Under the pieces are notes generated by a model, which did not search any database, was not told the origin of the DNA, and saw nothing but the letters and a program-made list of their open reading frames with translations. A stretch of DNA of 64,000 bases, taken from positions 6,324,001 through 6,388,000 of the forward strand of contig NC_088117.1 in assembly GCF_036370855.1 (NCBI RefSeq), written 5' to 3'. Positions 1 to 11,420 of this stretch are shown piece by piece. Source of the stretch: Dromaius novaehollandiae. Its lineage: Eukaryota > Chordata > Aves > Casuariiformes > Dromaiidae. Every line of letters starts with the position of its first letter. The first letter of the stretch is position 1. A program made the translations under genes and the position numbers.

Positions 1-81
1 ATGTCTCGCTCATCTAGAACATGAACTACAGTAGCTTTCTCCCAGCCGTGCCCTGGGGGGGACATCTGGCACTTGAGGTAG

Positions 82-530
82 TCACGAATTTTCTCCCCTA
101 TGAACTGAAATTTGGTAATTTGTTTGATATTTACCTGGGGAGATGATGAGAACATTTTGAAGATGTCTGCATCTCAGTGGAAAACAAGATGTGTGTGTAT
201 GTGTGTATATATATATGCATATATGTGTATCTCAGTAAAACAATTTACAGATTCTCTTGCTTTCTCGCACCCTTTGCAGTCAGTACCTGGTTTTTGGCAG
301 GGGAAACTGCAGTGCATTCTTATAGTCAGATCTTGTCAGCCCAAGTGACAGTGGTCTCCAGGACTTAAAAATCAGCCTGTCCCTCAGGAGACGTTTAACC
401 CTGCTGTGATGCCAGCAGGTGTGACTTTAGGGGAACCTTTCCTCTGCTGCTCTTGGCTTTTTGGTTCCCATTTTGCCTTTTCCCTGATGAAACGGTAAGC
501 TTTTTCGGACAGGGACCATCTCTTAGGTCC
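82..530 (+). repeat. diverged duplicate element, copy A
   Basis: This stretch aligns in the same orientation with 8076-8495. Shared blocks include GATGAGAACATTTTGAAGA, ATCTCAGTGGAAA, TACAGATTCTCTT, GACAGTGGTCTCC, GTGTGACT, TCTTGGCTTTTTG-like and GTAAGCTTTT. Copy A carries a TG/TA microsatellite near 190-230 that copy B lacks. Its last part (GTAAGCT...GGACAGGGACCATCTCTT, then AATGCTAAGCA) resembles a motif common in old amniote interspersed repeats. It may therefore be an old transposable element or a local duplication. The left end may extend beyond the window. Confidence 0.75.
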
Positions 531-3500
531 ACAGATCCACAATGCTAAGCATAAAGCGGCTTTGATCTCAAGAGAGGTTTGAGGGCTTTAATATAACACA
601 GATAAGGGAAGCAGTGGCTCTCCCTTCCCCTCCTCTTGTTGTCTGAAGCTGAGAGAGTAGTAAGTTGGTGTCTTTAGGAGGCTTGAAAACAAATCACACT
701 TAGCTAGTATTTGTTAAGTGCTGAACTTCTCACTGCATAATAGGCAGGCAAATATAAGAACCTGCTCTGCTAATTCAGATCCAGAGGGGAAAGCGCAATG
801 GTGCTAGTGAAACTTCCCCAGCAAAGCTAGAGTGACTCCAACAGCTCAATTAAGCAAAAGAAATGTGGGCAAAGGATGACTCCTGGAGGAAAAATCTCCC
901 TTCCCTCCACCTCGTGACCCAGCATCGTGCAGATAGCTTAGAGAGGGGATCAGTTTCATCGTGGCACCTGCTCCAGGCACAGATTGCCCGGACGATTTGG
1001 TCCGATCTGTTATCAGGATGCATCAAATTTCCCCATGGTCTCTTTACTCTCCCAGGTTCGAGGATGTAAAACCTTTAAGTGCAATACTAGAGCAAAAATG
1101 GCTCCAAGGCACCCAGGCTAGGATGGATGTGCTTTAAAAGCATCTGTTAACTCTACATCTCTTTTCAGCAATAAAAATTACTTCACACCCTATCTGCAAT
1201 CCCCAGTTTTAGGGGCTTTGGTATTTTGGTAGATGGAAAGGCTGGGCCTTTGGATTTCAAAGTGTCACCAAATCGCTGCCTGCTCGTGAAATATAGACTG
1301 GGACTGTTTTCTCCCTTCCCCTTTGTAATGCAAGACCAGAAATAAATAAATAAAAGCCATCTGAATTATCCACAAGCACATGAGCAGCGCAGAGGAGCCA
1401 TTAACATAACTGGCAAAAAGCGCTAATTCTAGCAGTCTTTCCCAGGGCCATCTGTGGCAGGTCCCGCTCTAAGAGCCATTCCCGCGGGGCGCTTGGCCGT
1501 GGAGCCACTTCTCCCCACTGTCGTCCCGGCACCCCTGCTCGCCCCTGCCACCAGTCGCCTCCTCCTGCTTCTCCCCAGCCCCTGTAGTGCAGATCCATGG
1601 GTGCCCATGGGTGCTCACAAACTCACGGGGCACCCACGGGAGGATGGGGCACGGGGGGGCGAGCAGGCAGCCCCTACTAGCTGGAGGTGGCCCAAGCAAG
1701 CCGGGTGCGGGGGCTTGGACTGATGCCTGTGGAGATGGTGACAGATGCTTCTGGGTAGAGGCTGCACTGGCTAATTCAGGGCTTTGTGGTTTGAGGCAGA
1801 ATCCCAATTATTGCCAATTAGGAGATCGTAGCAGCAGCTGCTCTGAATAGGGCCTTGACTCCCGCCGGAGAAACCTACCACTGCTTTTAGCCGGGCTGGG
1901 ATACCTGTGTTTCTCGCGCAGGGCTCCCAGCGTGTCTGTGTTCCCTCCACCCTGTACAAAGCCGTTCTTCCTTTCTCGCACACAAAGCCATCTCTCCTGA
2001 GGAATCTGGCAGTGGAGTCCTCCTTATCTCTCCCCCACCCAAATCCTTCCGTTCTAGCTTCTCCATACGCAGTATTTAATACTCCTGCAGTGCTGTCCAG
2101 CTCCCCCCGTTCCCAGTTCCCCCATCACCTCTGCCTGCCTCATGATGTATGGGTCCCATCAGGCAGTGTTGGCCTGACCCAGCCTGCCAAAATCACAGGA
2201 AGATCTGGTTTTATTCTCCTTAGGGGAAATTCATCACAGAAGGTGTCTCATTTAGGGAAATCAGTGATGAAGGAAAGGGGAACCAGAAATTTATTCTGGT
2301 TTAGCGTTAAAAATATAGCTATCTGCAGCTGTGTTAAGGGCTGAAATATTCTCTCCACTTTTCTTTCTCTTTCTCTTGTCTCACCATATCACATAGTCCA
2401 GAGACACAGTTCAAAAGGGCATCGGGCCCGTTGCTGGCCTGAAAATGCTGGCTGTGGCAGAGGAACGAATAGGACAAGTGGGAGATGCTGATCAACGAGA
2501 CATGTCTTTCTCCATTTTGTCTCATAACTACTCATCAGTGGCAAATCTAATCCTAAAAATACAAACCAGACAAATCCTTTGGAAGGAGAAAGGGGAATTT
2601 GCAGATGCTGGCTTTATTTATGATTTAGCTAAATCCCTGTTTGTTTGGATATTGAGTCTGTTGAATCACAGCAGAGCTAAGCAACCCGGGAGAAAACCCT
2701 GAAGTGCGCAGCGCAGAGTCCTGGAGAACTGCTTCAAGTGCAGCGGTTTGAGCCTCCTCTTTCTGCACTCCCTGAGCAGAGTGAAGGGGATCTTTCCCTC
2801 TCTCCCCGATCCCCCTTTTCTGTCTCCTTGTACAAGACGCAAGGACAAGCTCATGGTAAGCCACGTGGCTTACTCAAGGAGTCATTTTCATGTGACCCGG
2901 CAACTGTGGAGGTACTTTCCCTTTCAGGGGAAGGTGATGCTGCTGTTGGGCTTGACCAAATCCATCTCAGTGTTGTGCTGTGAATTCCGGGCAGCTTTTG
3001 GGCAGCTTTAGGACGGGTTTGCAATCGAGACTTCTTTCTCCACTATAGCAAACCCACTGTTGGAGGAACCCCAGAGCCTCTCTCAAGACACGGCCCCAGT
3101 TGTCCTGCAAATAGTCATGCACCCAGATGAGACATCACCAAAGAGCTGGGGACACCACCCATGCAGAGAAGGTGATACCAAGGGGAGCCCAGGTCATATC
3201 TTAACACAGGTGTCATAAACAGTGCTGCTGTGCACAAACCTCTGCTGTACTAGCCCACGTATAGACACCTTAAAAATCTCTGCTGGTGTCAAGTCTGCTG
3301 ATGTCAACAAGAATTTTGCCATCAGAGGTTGGCCCATAGTGTTTTTCTTGATGCCCACAGGGCTGTGGTCTTCATCGTGCCTTCCATTCTAAACGAGATC
3401 CAAGAGGAAGATTTTTTCCTGTGAGCTTTTTTAGTGGTTTAGTGTTGTCAGTGTCTAATTTTCAGCTCCTAGTGAAAGACACACAGCTTGTTAATCGAAG

Positions 3501-6500
3501 GGTAAGGCCAGGAAGGCCTGATAACACATCAGACCACTCAGCTTTCTGCCCTGGACTGCCTGCAAACCTGTGAGGATGCAAAACTACTGAAACAATGCTA
3601 TGTTTGGATAACAGTGTTGTCTATTAATCCATATGGAGCACTTAGACACTACTGAAGGGAAGTGCCTTGTAAATACAGATAAATAGATTAGATTAGACCT
3701 TGACAGTGGTTCATGCAAAAGGCATTTTTATGTGCAAAAATAGTAACATTGTAGAAAAGTAGCTATTATTTGAAACCTTGGGCTAGAGCTTCCATAATTG
3801 ATATTGTTGGAGGGAAGAGGAAGCTAATAGAGAAGAGCTGCCGAGACTGCCCTTTTGTCATTGACTAATTCTTCCAGCAACCAAAGCGGCATTACCCAGC
3901 TCCCGTTTAGGCCTCAAAGTGAGTGGCCACATTTTTCAAGAGAACGCAGCCTGATGAGTACTGAGTCCTTTTGAAACTCTCCTTGTGGGCACTGTAATGG
4001 AGGGAGGGAGGGAGGGAGCGAGGAGGAAGAGTGCTTTTGAAAATGTGTCCTCTCTTTTACATCCTGACTGCTTGGAAATTTGGACTGCTGTGTAGTTCTG
4101 AGGGCAGCCCAGAGACCTGTCACCACCTGACTATCTGGACTTGTAGACTGTTCCTGATGGAGATTTCTTCTCAGTAATTTCAGTTACAGTGGGAGGAAAA
4201 GGATGTGGGGTTCCAGTTATTATGAGCTCAGCTGATCACAATTTAGGATAGCTTTAGGGTAGTTTAACAAATTGGTAGCTATTCCAGCCCATTCAGGTAT
4301 AAACTTCCAGCACAAGGGAGGTTGCTCCAGTGATGTAGATTAGCATCTTTCTAGGCTGCATAGATCTGGTCTACTGCAAATGAAGACAGGCCCTTGATCT
4401 TAATTTATCCACACAAAATAAAAGATTGAAAAGCAGAAAATAAACATCTGAGTGATCTGGGAAATCCCAAAACAAACAGCAGTTTTGTTCCTCAAACAAG
4501 TTACAATTAAGTAACAGCACTACTTCCCAAATGCCACCCGCTACGCAAGTGCTTGAAAGCCAGGGATGAATAATTAAGAACATCATACATCTTTTATTGC
4601 CTACATAGAACATGTAAAGGGTGACATCCTGACCCAGCTGAAGTCAATGTCAAAGTTCTCCCTGACTTTAAATGAACTTGGATTTCAGCTAAATTGTTTT
4701 GCCAAATACAATGAAATGTGTGTTAAAGCACCCCTCAAAGGCCTTAACTCTGACCTCAGAGAGATACTTTTCTATGAGCGCTTTTAGCATTTAAGCAGAA
4801 AACAAAGCCTTTCTAAAAAATTTGAAACACATATACAGAATGAGTGTTGATTAACAGAAGAGATATATAATGGAAATTATTTTTTTCCATAAAAATTTGC
4901 ATGTATTTGCCTACTAAAAATACAGTATTACCCTATAGTAATGGTACTTGAAAATACTTTAGGTAACTCATCATATTTTCCACTTATGAATATTCCTTAA
5001 AAGAAAATGTTTGGACACCAAATTCAACACAATAAAAATATCACATAAAAGAGAAAAGAAGAAGAAGAAAAAGACCCCAGCAATTCACAGGTTAAGTATA
5101 GGATTGTTTTGCCCAAATAAAGTGCACTTCTTTGTGCTCAGCTTAAAAATATATGTTTATTATGTGGGCAGTATAGGGTTTCAGGAGTCCTTAATCACTC
5201 ATTTCCTTGCTTTTAAGTGTGAGGGTTTTGCAAATGATGTGATAAGTAAGTACATTGTTGTCACTTAGCAACCTTAACTCGTTTCTGAAGTGAGTTGTTT
5301 GTTTCTGTAATAAATGAGACACTCAGATACCATGGTGATGAGCATCGGAGACCTTGCATGCTTCGACAGAGTGCTATCTTGATAAATATGATATTGTTCA
5401 GAGTTATAAGGCGCTCGCAACAGAGGACTAGCTTTTCTACCAAGTCCACACCATGGAAACATGATTACTCTCTATGTTTGCACTGCTTTGTGAGGAGCAC
5501 CTGAAAGGTGTCCTGAAGACCTGGGAGTTTGGCCTTAGACATGTCTGGAGGTCACCTCTGCAAAGTGCAAGATCCTGGGCTTGCAACCTTGGATGGGTTT
5601 ACAGCCAGGTCTCAGATTCTTTCCTCGCTATGGCCAGACTTCTGTGTGCAACTTTATTGCCTGCATCCAGCCCCACTCTCCTGAAACACCAGCTCTCCAT
5701 CTCCAGGCGGTCCCGCTAGAACTGCACTGGGCCATCTCTTGGCCCCTAATTACTCCTTTATGCAGTTCTTCCGATCTAACACAGCTATAAGGCCAGCTTA
5801 ACCAGCTGGTGGAAGACTGCTGGCCTCCGGGAAGCCTGCTGAGATAAAGAACCTCCAGTAGAGTTCCTGCCACTAGAAGCCAATGACAAACCTTGGGGGC
5901 TATGTCTGGGGAAAGGAGACAGAGGAAAGGTAGAATGGCTGAGATAACCAAATCCCTCAAATTTTGAACTTTCCAGATCTCTCTCTGGAGTTCTCCGTTT
6001 CTGGGACTAAATTAAAGCAACTGTATGCTAGTAAGACACATATTGTTAATCAACAGAAGCCAAAATGATTTCTAGTCAACTCTTTCCCATCCTAAAATGT
6101 TGTTTACTGCACAAGGCTCCAGCTCTGGACACAGGCTGCTTGAGTTCACCTGACTTTTTCCAATTTCTCTGACTCTGAAGTCCTTCTTTTTCTTCTGTAA
6201 CTCCTGACTTCACAGACAATCTATGTGTTGCTGTTACTGCTCCCCGAGTTTAAATTAATCTTTTAAAGAAAGATGAACCACATGAACTTCCTTTTGTTTT
6301 TAGAAATCACATCCATATTCATAATCCACTAATCATGTTTGATAAATCAGAATTCATTGTGAAACATACTGATGCTTCATGTTGCTGCAGTTTCTGATCT
6401 TGTAGAAAGAGCAATTGTGTATGCAGTGCGTTTCAGGGGGTTGGGCTGGGCTGTCTTGGATGTCTCGTTGAGTCAGCTTTCTTATTAGTAGAATACAGCT

Positions 6501-8075
6501 TGTGCACTTGAATCTAAGCTATCTTCTGAAAAACATAATTAAGTCTTCAGCATTTCAGTAGCAAGAGGAATCGTCACGGTGTGTGTCGAACACCGTCTTT
6601 TTGGTGATATTGGCCTGAGTCTGCAGCTAACGTGGAAGAACAACTCTGGGCTCTCCTCTCATCTCAGGGGGTAACTGCAGCGAAACCTCAAGATCTTATT
6701 TTTGCAATCAGCAATGGTAACCATTTCACTTACAGTCAGAAAATAAGCAGGGAAATGATTGTTTTTAGAGATCAGGAAGGTCTGTTACAGGCAGTGGCTT
6801 GTTTAACCTGGCAGTGGTTTGTGGAGAAGATGGTACTCTCGCCCCTCAGTCATTTGCACATGAGTGCGTACATTTGGATGTTTTCTAAACGTTTGCAACC
6901 TGGGGCTTTTGGGAGCATCTAGATAAGTGCAAGATTAGCTGCATCACATTTTTTTGACAACAGTGCATTAATCCTGACCTGTGCTCTAGGGAAGGAGGAA
7001 ACTTCACATGAGACCAGATCTTCTGATCTGCTCTGTCTCTATCCCTGCCTACTCCAGAACTATCTTTTTCCCCACAACCATGTGGCAGCTAGGCTGAGAC
7101 AAGAGACAGACAACCAACAGGGGAGGGACAGTGACAAAGTAGAAAGCTCTGGATCATAGACCGACCACCTCCCTTGGATGGTGTAAAGGTAGTTGGCTCC
7201 AATCCATTTGGTGGAGTTGCTTTGATTTTCACACAGTCCCAAAGTTCGGGCTTCTGTGCTTTCCCAAAGAAATATAGCTGTTATTTGCTGAAGCTGATTC
7301 TAAGCCTGCCACACTTAATAATTCAGTGGTGAACTTTAAAGCTGAGTGCGGGTTGAAAAATAACTTGGCTTAGTAAGTACAAAATCTCCATTTCTGCTGC
7401 CTTCGTTTCTCCCTCCTTCTCTCACCCCTGGCCCAGGCAGCCCCCTGCAATCCAAACACTCGCCGATGCTATGTGGTAGAGTGAAAAGGAAAGGCGGACA
7501 GGAGGGGGAAAATTCATTTCCTCTCTGCGGGATGTTTATTGTTTTTTCTGCTCTCAGCGGTCCAAGGTCTCTGTCATTTTATGTGATATTTTATAATGGG
7601 AGCGGTTCTCCTAGGCACCGATGAGTTCATCTGCAGAGACACGCGGAGCCTGAAGATCTAAATTTATACCTTCCTGACGCCGCTGTAATTGGGACTCCCG
7701 GGAGAGGAAGCCCTGGCAAGTGACACAAATAAACCCTGCCAGACCCCTTTCAAGACCTGTAGCGGCAGTAACCCCGGGAGGATTCCCATGATCAAATTAC
7801 CCTTAAACAAATGCTCTGCGGTAACTAAGGATGTAACTGCTGAAGATCAGCAAGGTGTTCATAGAGCTAGTTTACTTCCCACCGTCTTCTCCCAGCCAAA
7901 GACCATGAGTTGCAACAATGGTGAAATAGATCTGGAAGAAGCTGGAAACCTAATTAAAACCTGTTACTCCAATTGCCTAAGAATGCATTTATTTAGGCTT
8001 TCCCTGCCCCTGTAGCTATTCAGGCATAATGACACCAGTACAGTTTCCCAGAATATAAAGGAATGATATAAAGTG
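531..8075. other. intergenic, no gene seen
   Basis: Single-copy-looking sequence between the two copies of the duplicated element. It contains a CpG-enriched patch at 1465-1565, a (GGAG)n run at 3999-4018 and fragments of old repeats (3270-3345 and 4625-4690 show the GAAGTCAATG-type motif). The AT-rich stretch 4850-5060 is unremarkable. ORFs up to 145 residues occur but are domain-free and overlap on both strands. Confidence 0.6.
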
Positions 8076-8495
8076 CACACATTTTTCTCCCTGTGAACTG
8101 GAATTTAGCAGTCTCTGTGATACTTGCTTGGGGAGCTGATGAGAACATTTTGAAGACGTCCACATCTCAGTGGAAAGCAGGAGGTTAGGAAAGGCAGGCA
8201 GATAGATATGGATATGTAGGTATAGCCCAATAAAATGATCTACAGATTCTCTTCCTTTCTTCTGCCCTTTTCCCTCAGTACTGCTTCTTGGCAGAGAGGA
8301 GCTGGTGTGCATTGCTGATCTCTGCAGCCCCGGAGACAGTGGTCTCCTTGCGATAAAAGCCAGCCTGTGCCTTCCAGTGATGCTAACCCGTGTGACTCCA
8401 GTCAGCCCTTCACTGCTTCTTCCTGGCTTTTTGTTTCTTGTTTCACCTTTTGCCTGAAGAGATTGTAAGCTCTTCAGAGAAATGACCTATTGTAT
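8076..8495 (+). repeat. diverged duplicate element, copy B
   Basis: This is the second copy of the element at 82-530, roughly 70-75% identical by eye with small indels. Conserved blocks run in the same order: CTCCCTGTGAACTGGAATTT, TGATGAGAACATTTTGAAGA, CACATCTCAGTGGAAA, TACAGATTCTCTTCCTTTC, GAGACAGTGGTCTCC, then GCTTCTTCCTGGCTTTTTG and GATTGTAAGCTCTTCAG. Similarity stops near 8495, and the sequences beyond the copies are unrelated. No ORF is shared between the copies, so a gene duplicate is unlikely. Confidence 0.75.
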
Positions 8496-11239
8496 AAATA
8501 TATATTTTTTCCATGTAGGAGGAAAAATAATGAAGGCTGATGTGAGTGTCATTTAAACAGCTGGGAAGGAATGCATTTCAGGAGCTGCACTTCTTTAGCT
8601 GTTGATTAAAAGGAAAAAAATCCCCTTAACTAACTCGCTGATTGTTCTGGCCTAAAAATTCGATGTTGAACTTACACAAAAATTATGCAGCTCCTTCTGA
8701 TAAAAATGGTAAGACAGCCAGAAGTTACAGATGTGATACAAAAAACATGGAGTGAAATTCTCAGCCTGAGTGATGCAGGGAGTTCAGATTTGAAGACGCA
8801 GGAGCACATGAGTCTCTTTTATTTTGGATTTCTCCCAGAGGCTGTTGGTTTTGAGACCTGAACAGAGCTGTTGGCTTGGGCAGAGCTCTGTTGTAAGCCC
8901 ATTGCCTGATAGGATCAATGAATTCAATGATAGCTTGATGGGACATGGAAATTTAGAGAGGAATCTTAAAAAGATTTTTTCTTGGTGTCATGGCACTCTT
9001 TCATTCCTTGCTCATTTAACTGTATGTAAACTGTTTGTCACTTAGTCACTAACTAAAGCCAACATTCCTAGATCTAGCCCTGTTGACAGCTTATCCCTTG
9101 GATTTTTGTTGTAATGCAGAATATGTGTCTGCAGTCCTTGATCTTGAAGTTATAGTCATATTCCTGTTTGTGTGTTGAAACCTTCTGAGTGTCTGGAGAA
9201 ACAGCTTGTTCACAGATTGGTATTCCCAGCAGGAGAACAGGGCCAGCAAATGTCCCATTCAGGACTCAAATCCGCATGGCTTGTTATGTTGTTGCAGTAT
9301 TTGTGGAAGCCCAGGAATCCTTATTTGAACGCTGGCCCTACATCTTGGGACGTGGGGGTGGGAGGCAGACCTCCAGCTCTGCTCCACACCATGTCTCTCC
9401 ATGTGAGACGACCCTCAAAGGCACATTTTGGAGTTTGAGAGCAGTCTAAACTGCCCCAGTAGGTGTAGCCATACCACCATGCAGTTTGCTGCACACCCGG
9501 TAGCTCACCAACACATGGGAGCCCAACCATGGCTCGATTTTACAAATATCCCAATTACTCAATGCCCCAGGTCATCTCTGTGCTGGTGGTGAAAATTGCA
9601 ATCACAGGACCGGACTTTTGTATGTTTCCCTCGGCTCACAATCACCAGAAGATGATTTAATTGCATGAGAAAATGTTCTCTTTAATCTCTTAGAATTAGT
9701 CATCTCTTCCTCACTCATCTCTCTATATTTTTGGTTAGAGAGACTGAAAATCTTAATATATCAGTGACATTTATAACACATGTTAATATTATAAAACGTC
9801 AGCGCTCTATTTGCAGAAATGAATACTGATGTGATGGGAGTGTTTTATTATGTCAATGACTTTTATTATAAATATGATAAAACTGTGTCATCTTTTTTCC
9901 AAATAAAAAATAAAACCACCTAATCATTTATCTCAAGGTTACTGCTCTGCTACCTGGTTAATTTATTCAATAGCTCTATTAAAAAAAAAAGAGCTTCAAT
10001 GGATTTTCACGTTGTGTGGTCATTTGATGGATGTTATCATTTACCTGCATGTTTGTTTAAGATTAGAGTGTGACAATGAGAACAGGAGTAGGGCTAACAC
10101 AGTGACTTGCTATGTACACAAAGCCAGGAGATGAAACCTAGTTTTAAGTGAATAATTAATTATTACTGGAGAGTGAAAGGTGGCTAGATATCAGGGTGTC
10201 CTCCTTGCTCCCTCAAGGGACTATTAAAACTGCCCTCCTGTGATCCCAGCAGTGCTGTGGGCAGATGATGGTCTTGACATGGTGATCCTTCCTGCTGGTC
10301 GCCTGCGTTATGGTGTCCCGGCCCCCCGGCTTCATTGCCAGCCCACAGAGATCCAGAGGCTCTGGATGGTATCCTGAATGATACCGTCCTCTGGACTATC
10401 ATACCATCCTGGCCTTTGCAAATTATTCCTGCTGTCTTTATTACTACGGACGGTGTTAATTAAGTGTTGTGAGTAAGCTGAACTGTTCACAGTAGGGCAG
10501 TTGTACTTCCAACCCCAACACTCAGGTGCCAGATTCACAAAAATCAAGAGCTCATTGTAAAATAATGATGTTTTATGGAACATATTAGTAATGAAGGGGT
10601 TTTTTTATGCATTTCTGTTTTGTCTCTTTGACTGTTTAAATATCCTTTCTGATTTTTGAAAATTGCAGACCCATAAGGATCATGTTTGCCAAAAAAAAAA
10701 AATTAGTTAAAAGAGAGAATGAGAAAAGGTGATTTAATGCGTACAAAATACCACGAGTCTGAGGGCTGTGATTTCTCATAAAACCAAGAAATATCAGGAA
10801 TGTCACACCAAAGTTAGAAGCAACATCCATAATGAACTGGTACGTTATTGGTCCCTGAGCTAACACGCAGCACGGTGAGGAAGCTGTTCCCCTGGGGAGA
10901 AAGCGAAGGGAGGACAACGATTGCAGTGTTAAGATCATGCTGTTGCTATGGTTGGTAGTGTGCAAGTCTGGAGGATTTTTTTTTCTTTTTTCTCCCCCGC
11001 CCCGTCTATATGCTAGCCTTACTGCAAAGGGAAGTCCAGGATTACAGTCCTCGTAATGAAGACACCTGTGCTGGTCAGTGATTTGAAGAAGGTCGGGAAC
11101 GGGCTATGGAGGGTGACTGTCATAAAGTGTCATGTGGCAGATCATAAACCCAGGGTGAAATTTAATGAGCGTGTGTTTTAATGGTAGACATCTGAAATGT
11201 GTAGTGAGACACCCGTCTGGTTTTTCAGAGGACCTTTCT
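8496..11239. other. intergenic, AT-rich, no gene seen
   Basis: No coding exon is recognised. The block 9690-9990 is strikingly AT-rich with several TTTTATTAT-type homeodomain-like motifs and is listed separately as a possible conserved noncoding element. A10-A11 runs occur at about 9981 and 10690. Confidence 0.6.
9700..9930. promoter_or_regulatory. AT-rich candidate conserved noncoding element
   Basis: The stretch has a run of posterior-HOX/CDX-like words (GTTTTATTATG, CTTTTATTATAAA, GATAAAAC) and TTAATATTATAAAACG with little low-complexity repetition. Such AT-rich, non-repetitive islands in the flank of a developmental neural gene are often conserved enhancers. This is inference from composition only. 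Confidence 0.2.
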
Positions 11240-11420
11240 GCTGTCGCTGAGACCAGGCCGCACGCCGTGGCGGCTCTGCCCGATGGAGCCGTGGGGCCGT
11301 CGCGGAGGCGCAGCAGGGAGCACAGAGGCGCCCTGGGACACGCGGGAAGAGCCGAGGAGCCAGAGCGACGGGATGCCGGAGCTGGACTGTAGCACGGGGC
11401 AGGGAAGCTCCCGTAGCTGC
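11240..11420. promoter_or_regulatory. short CpG-rich islet
   Basis: About 18 CpG dinucleotides fall in roughly 170 bases (for example GGCCGCACGCCGTGGCGG, GCCGTCGCGGAGGCGC, GAGCGACGGGATGCCGG), while flanking sequence is CpG-poor. Undepleted CpG in a gene desert suggests an unmethylated element such as an unannotated or lncRNA promoter. The 75-residue plus ORF and 93-residue minus ORF across it look like composition artefacts. Confidence 0.4.
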
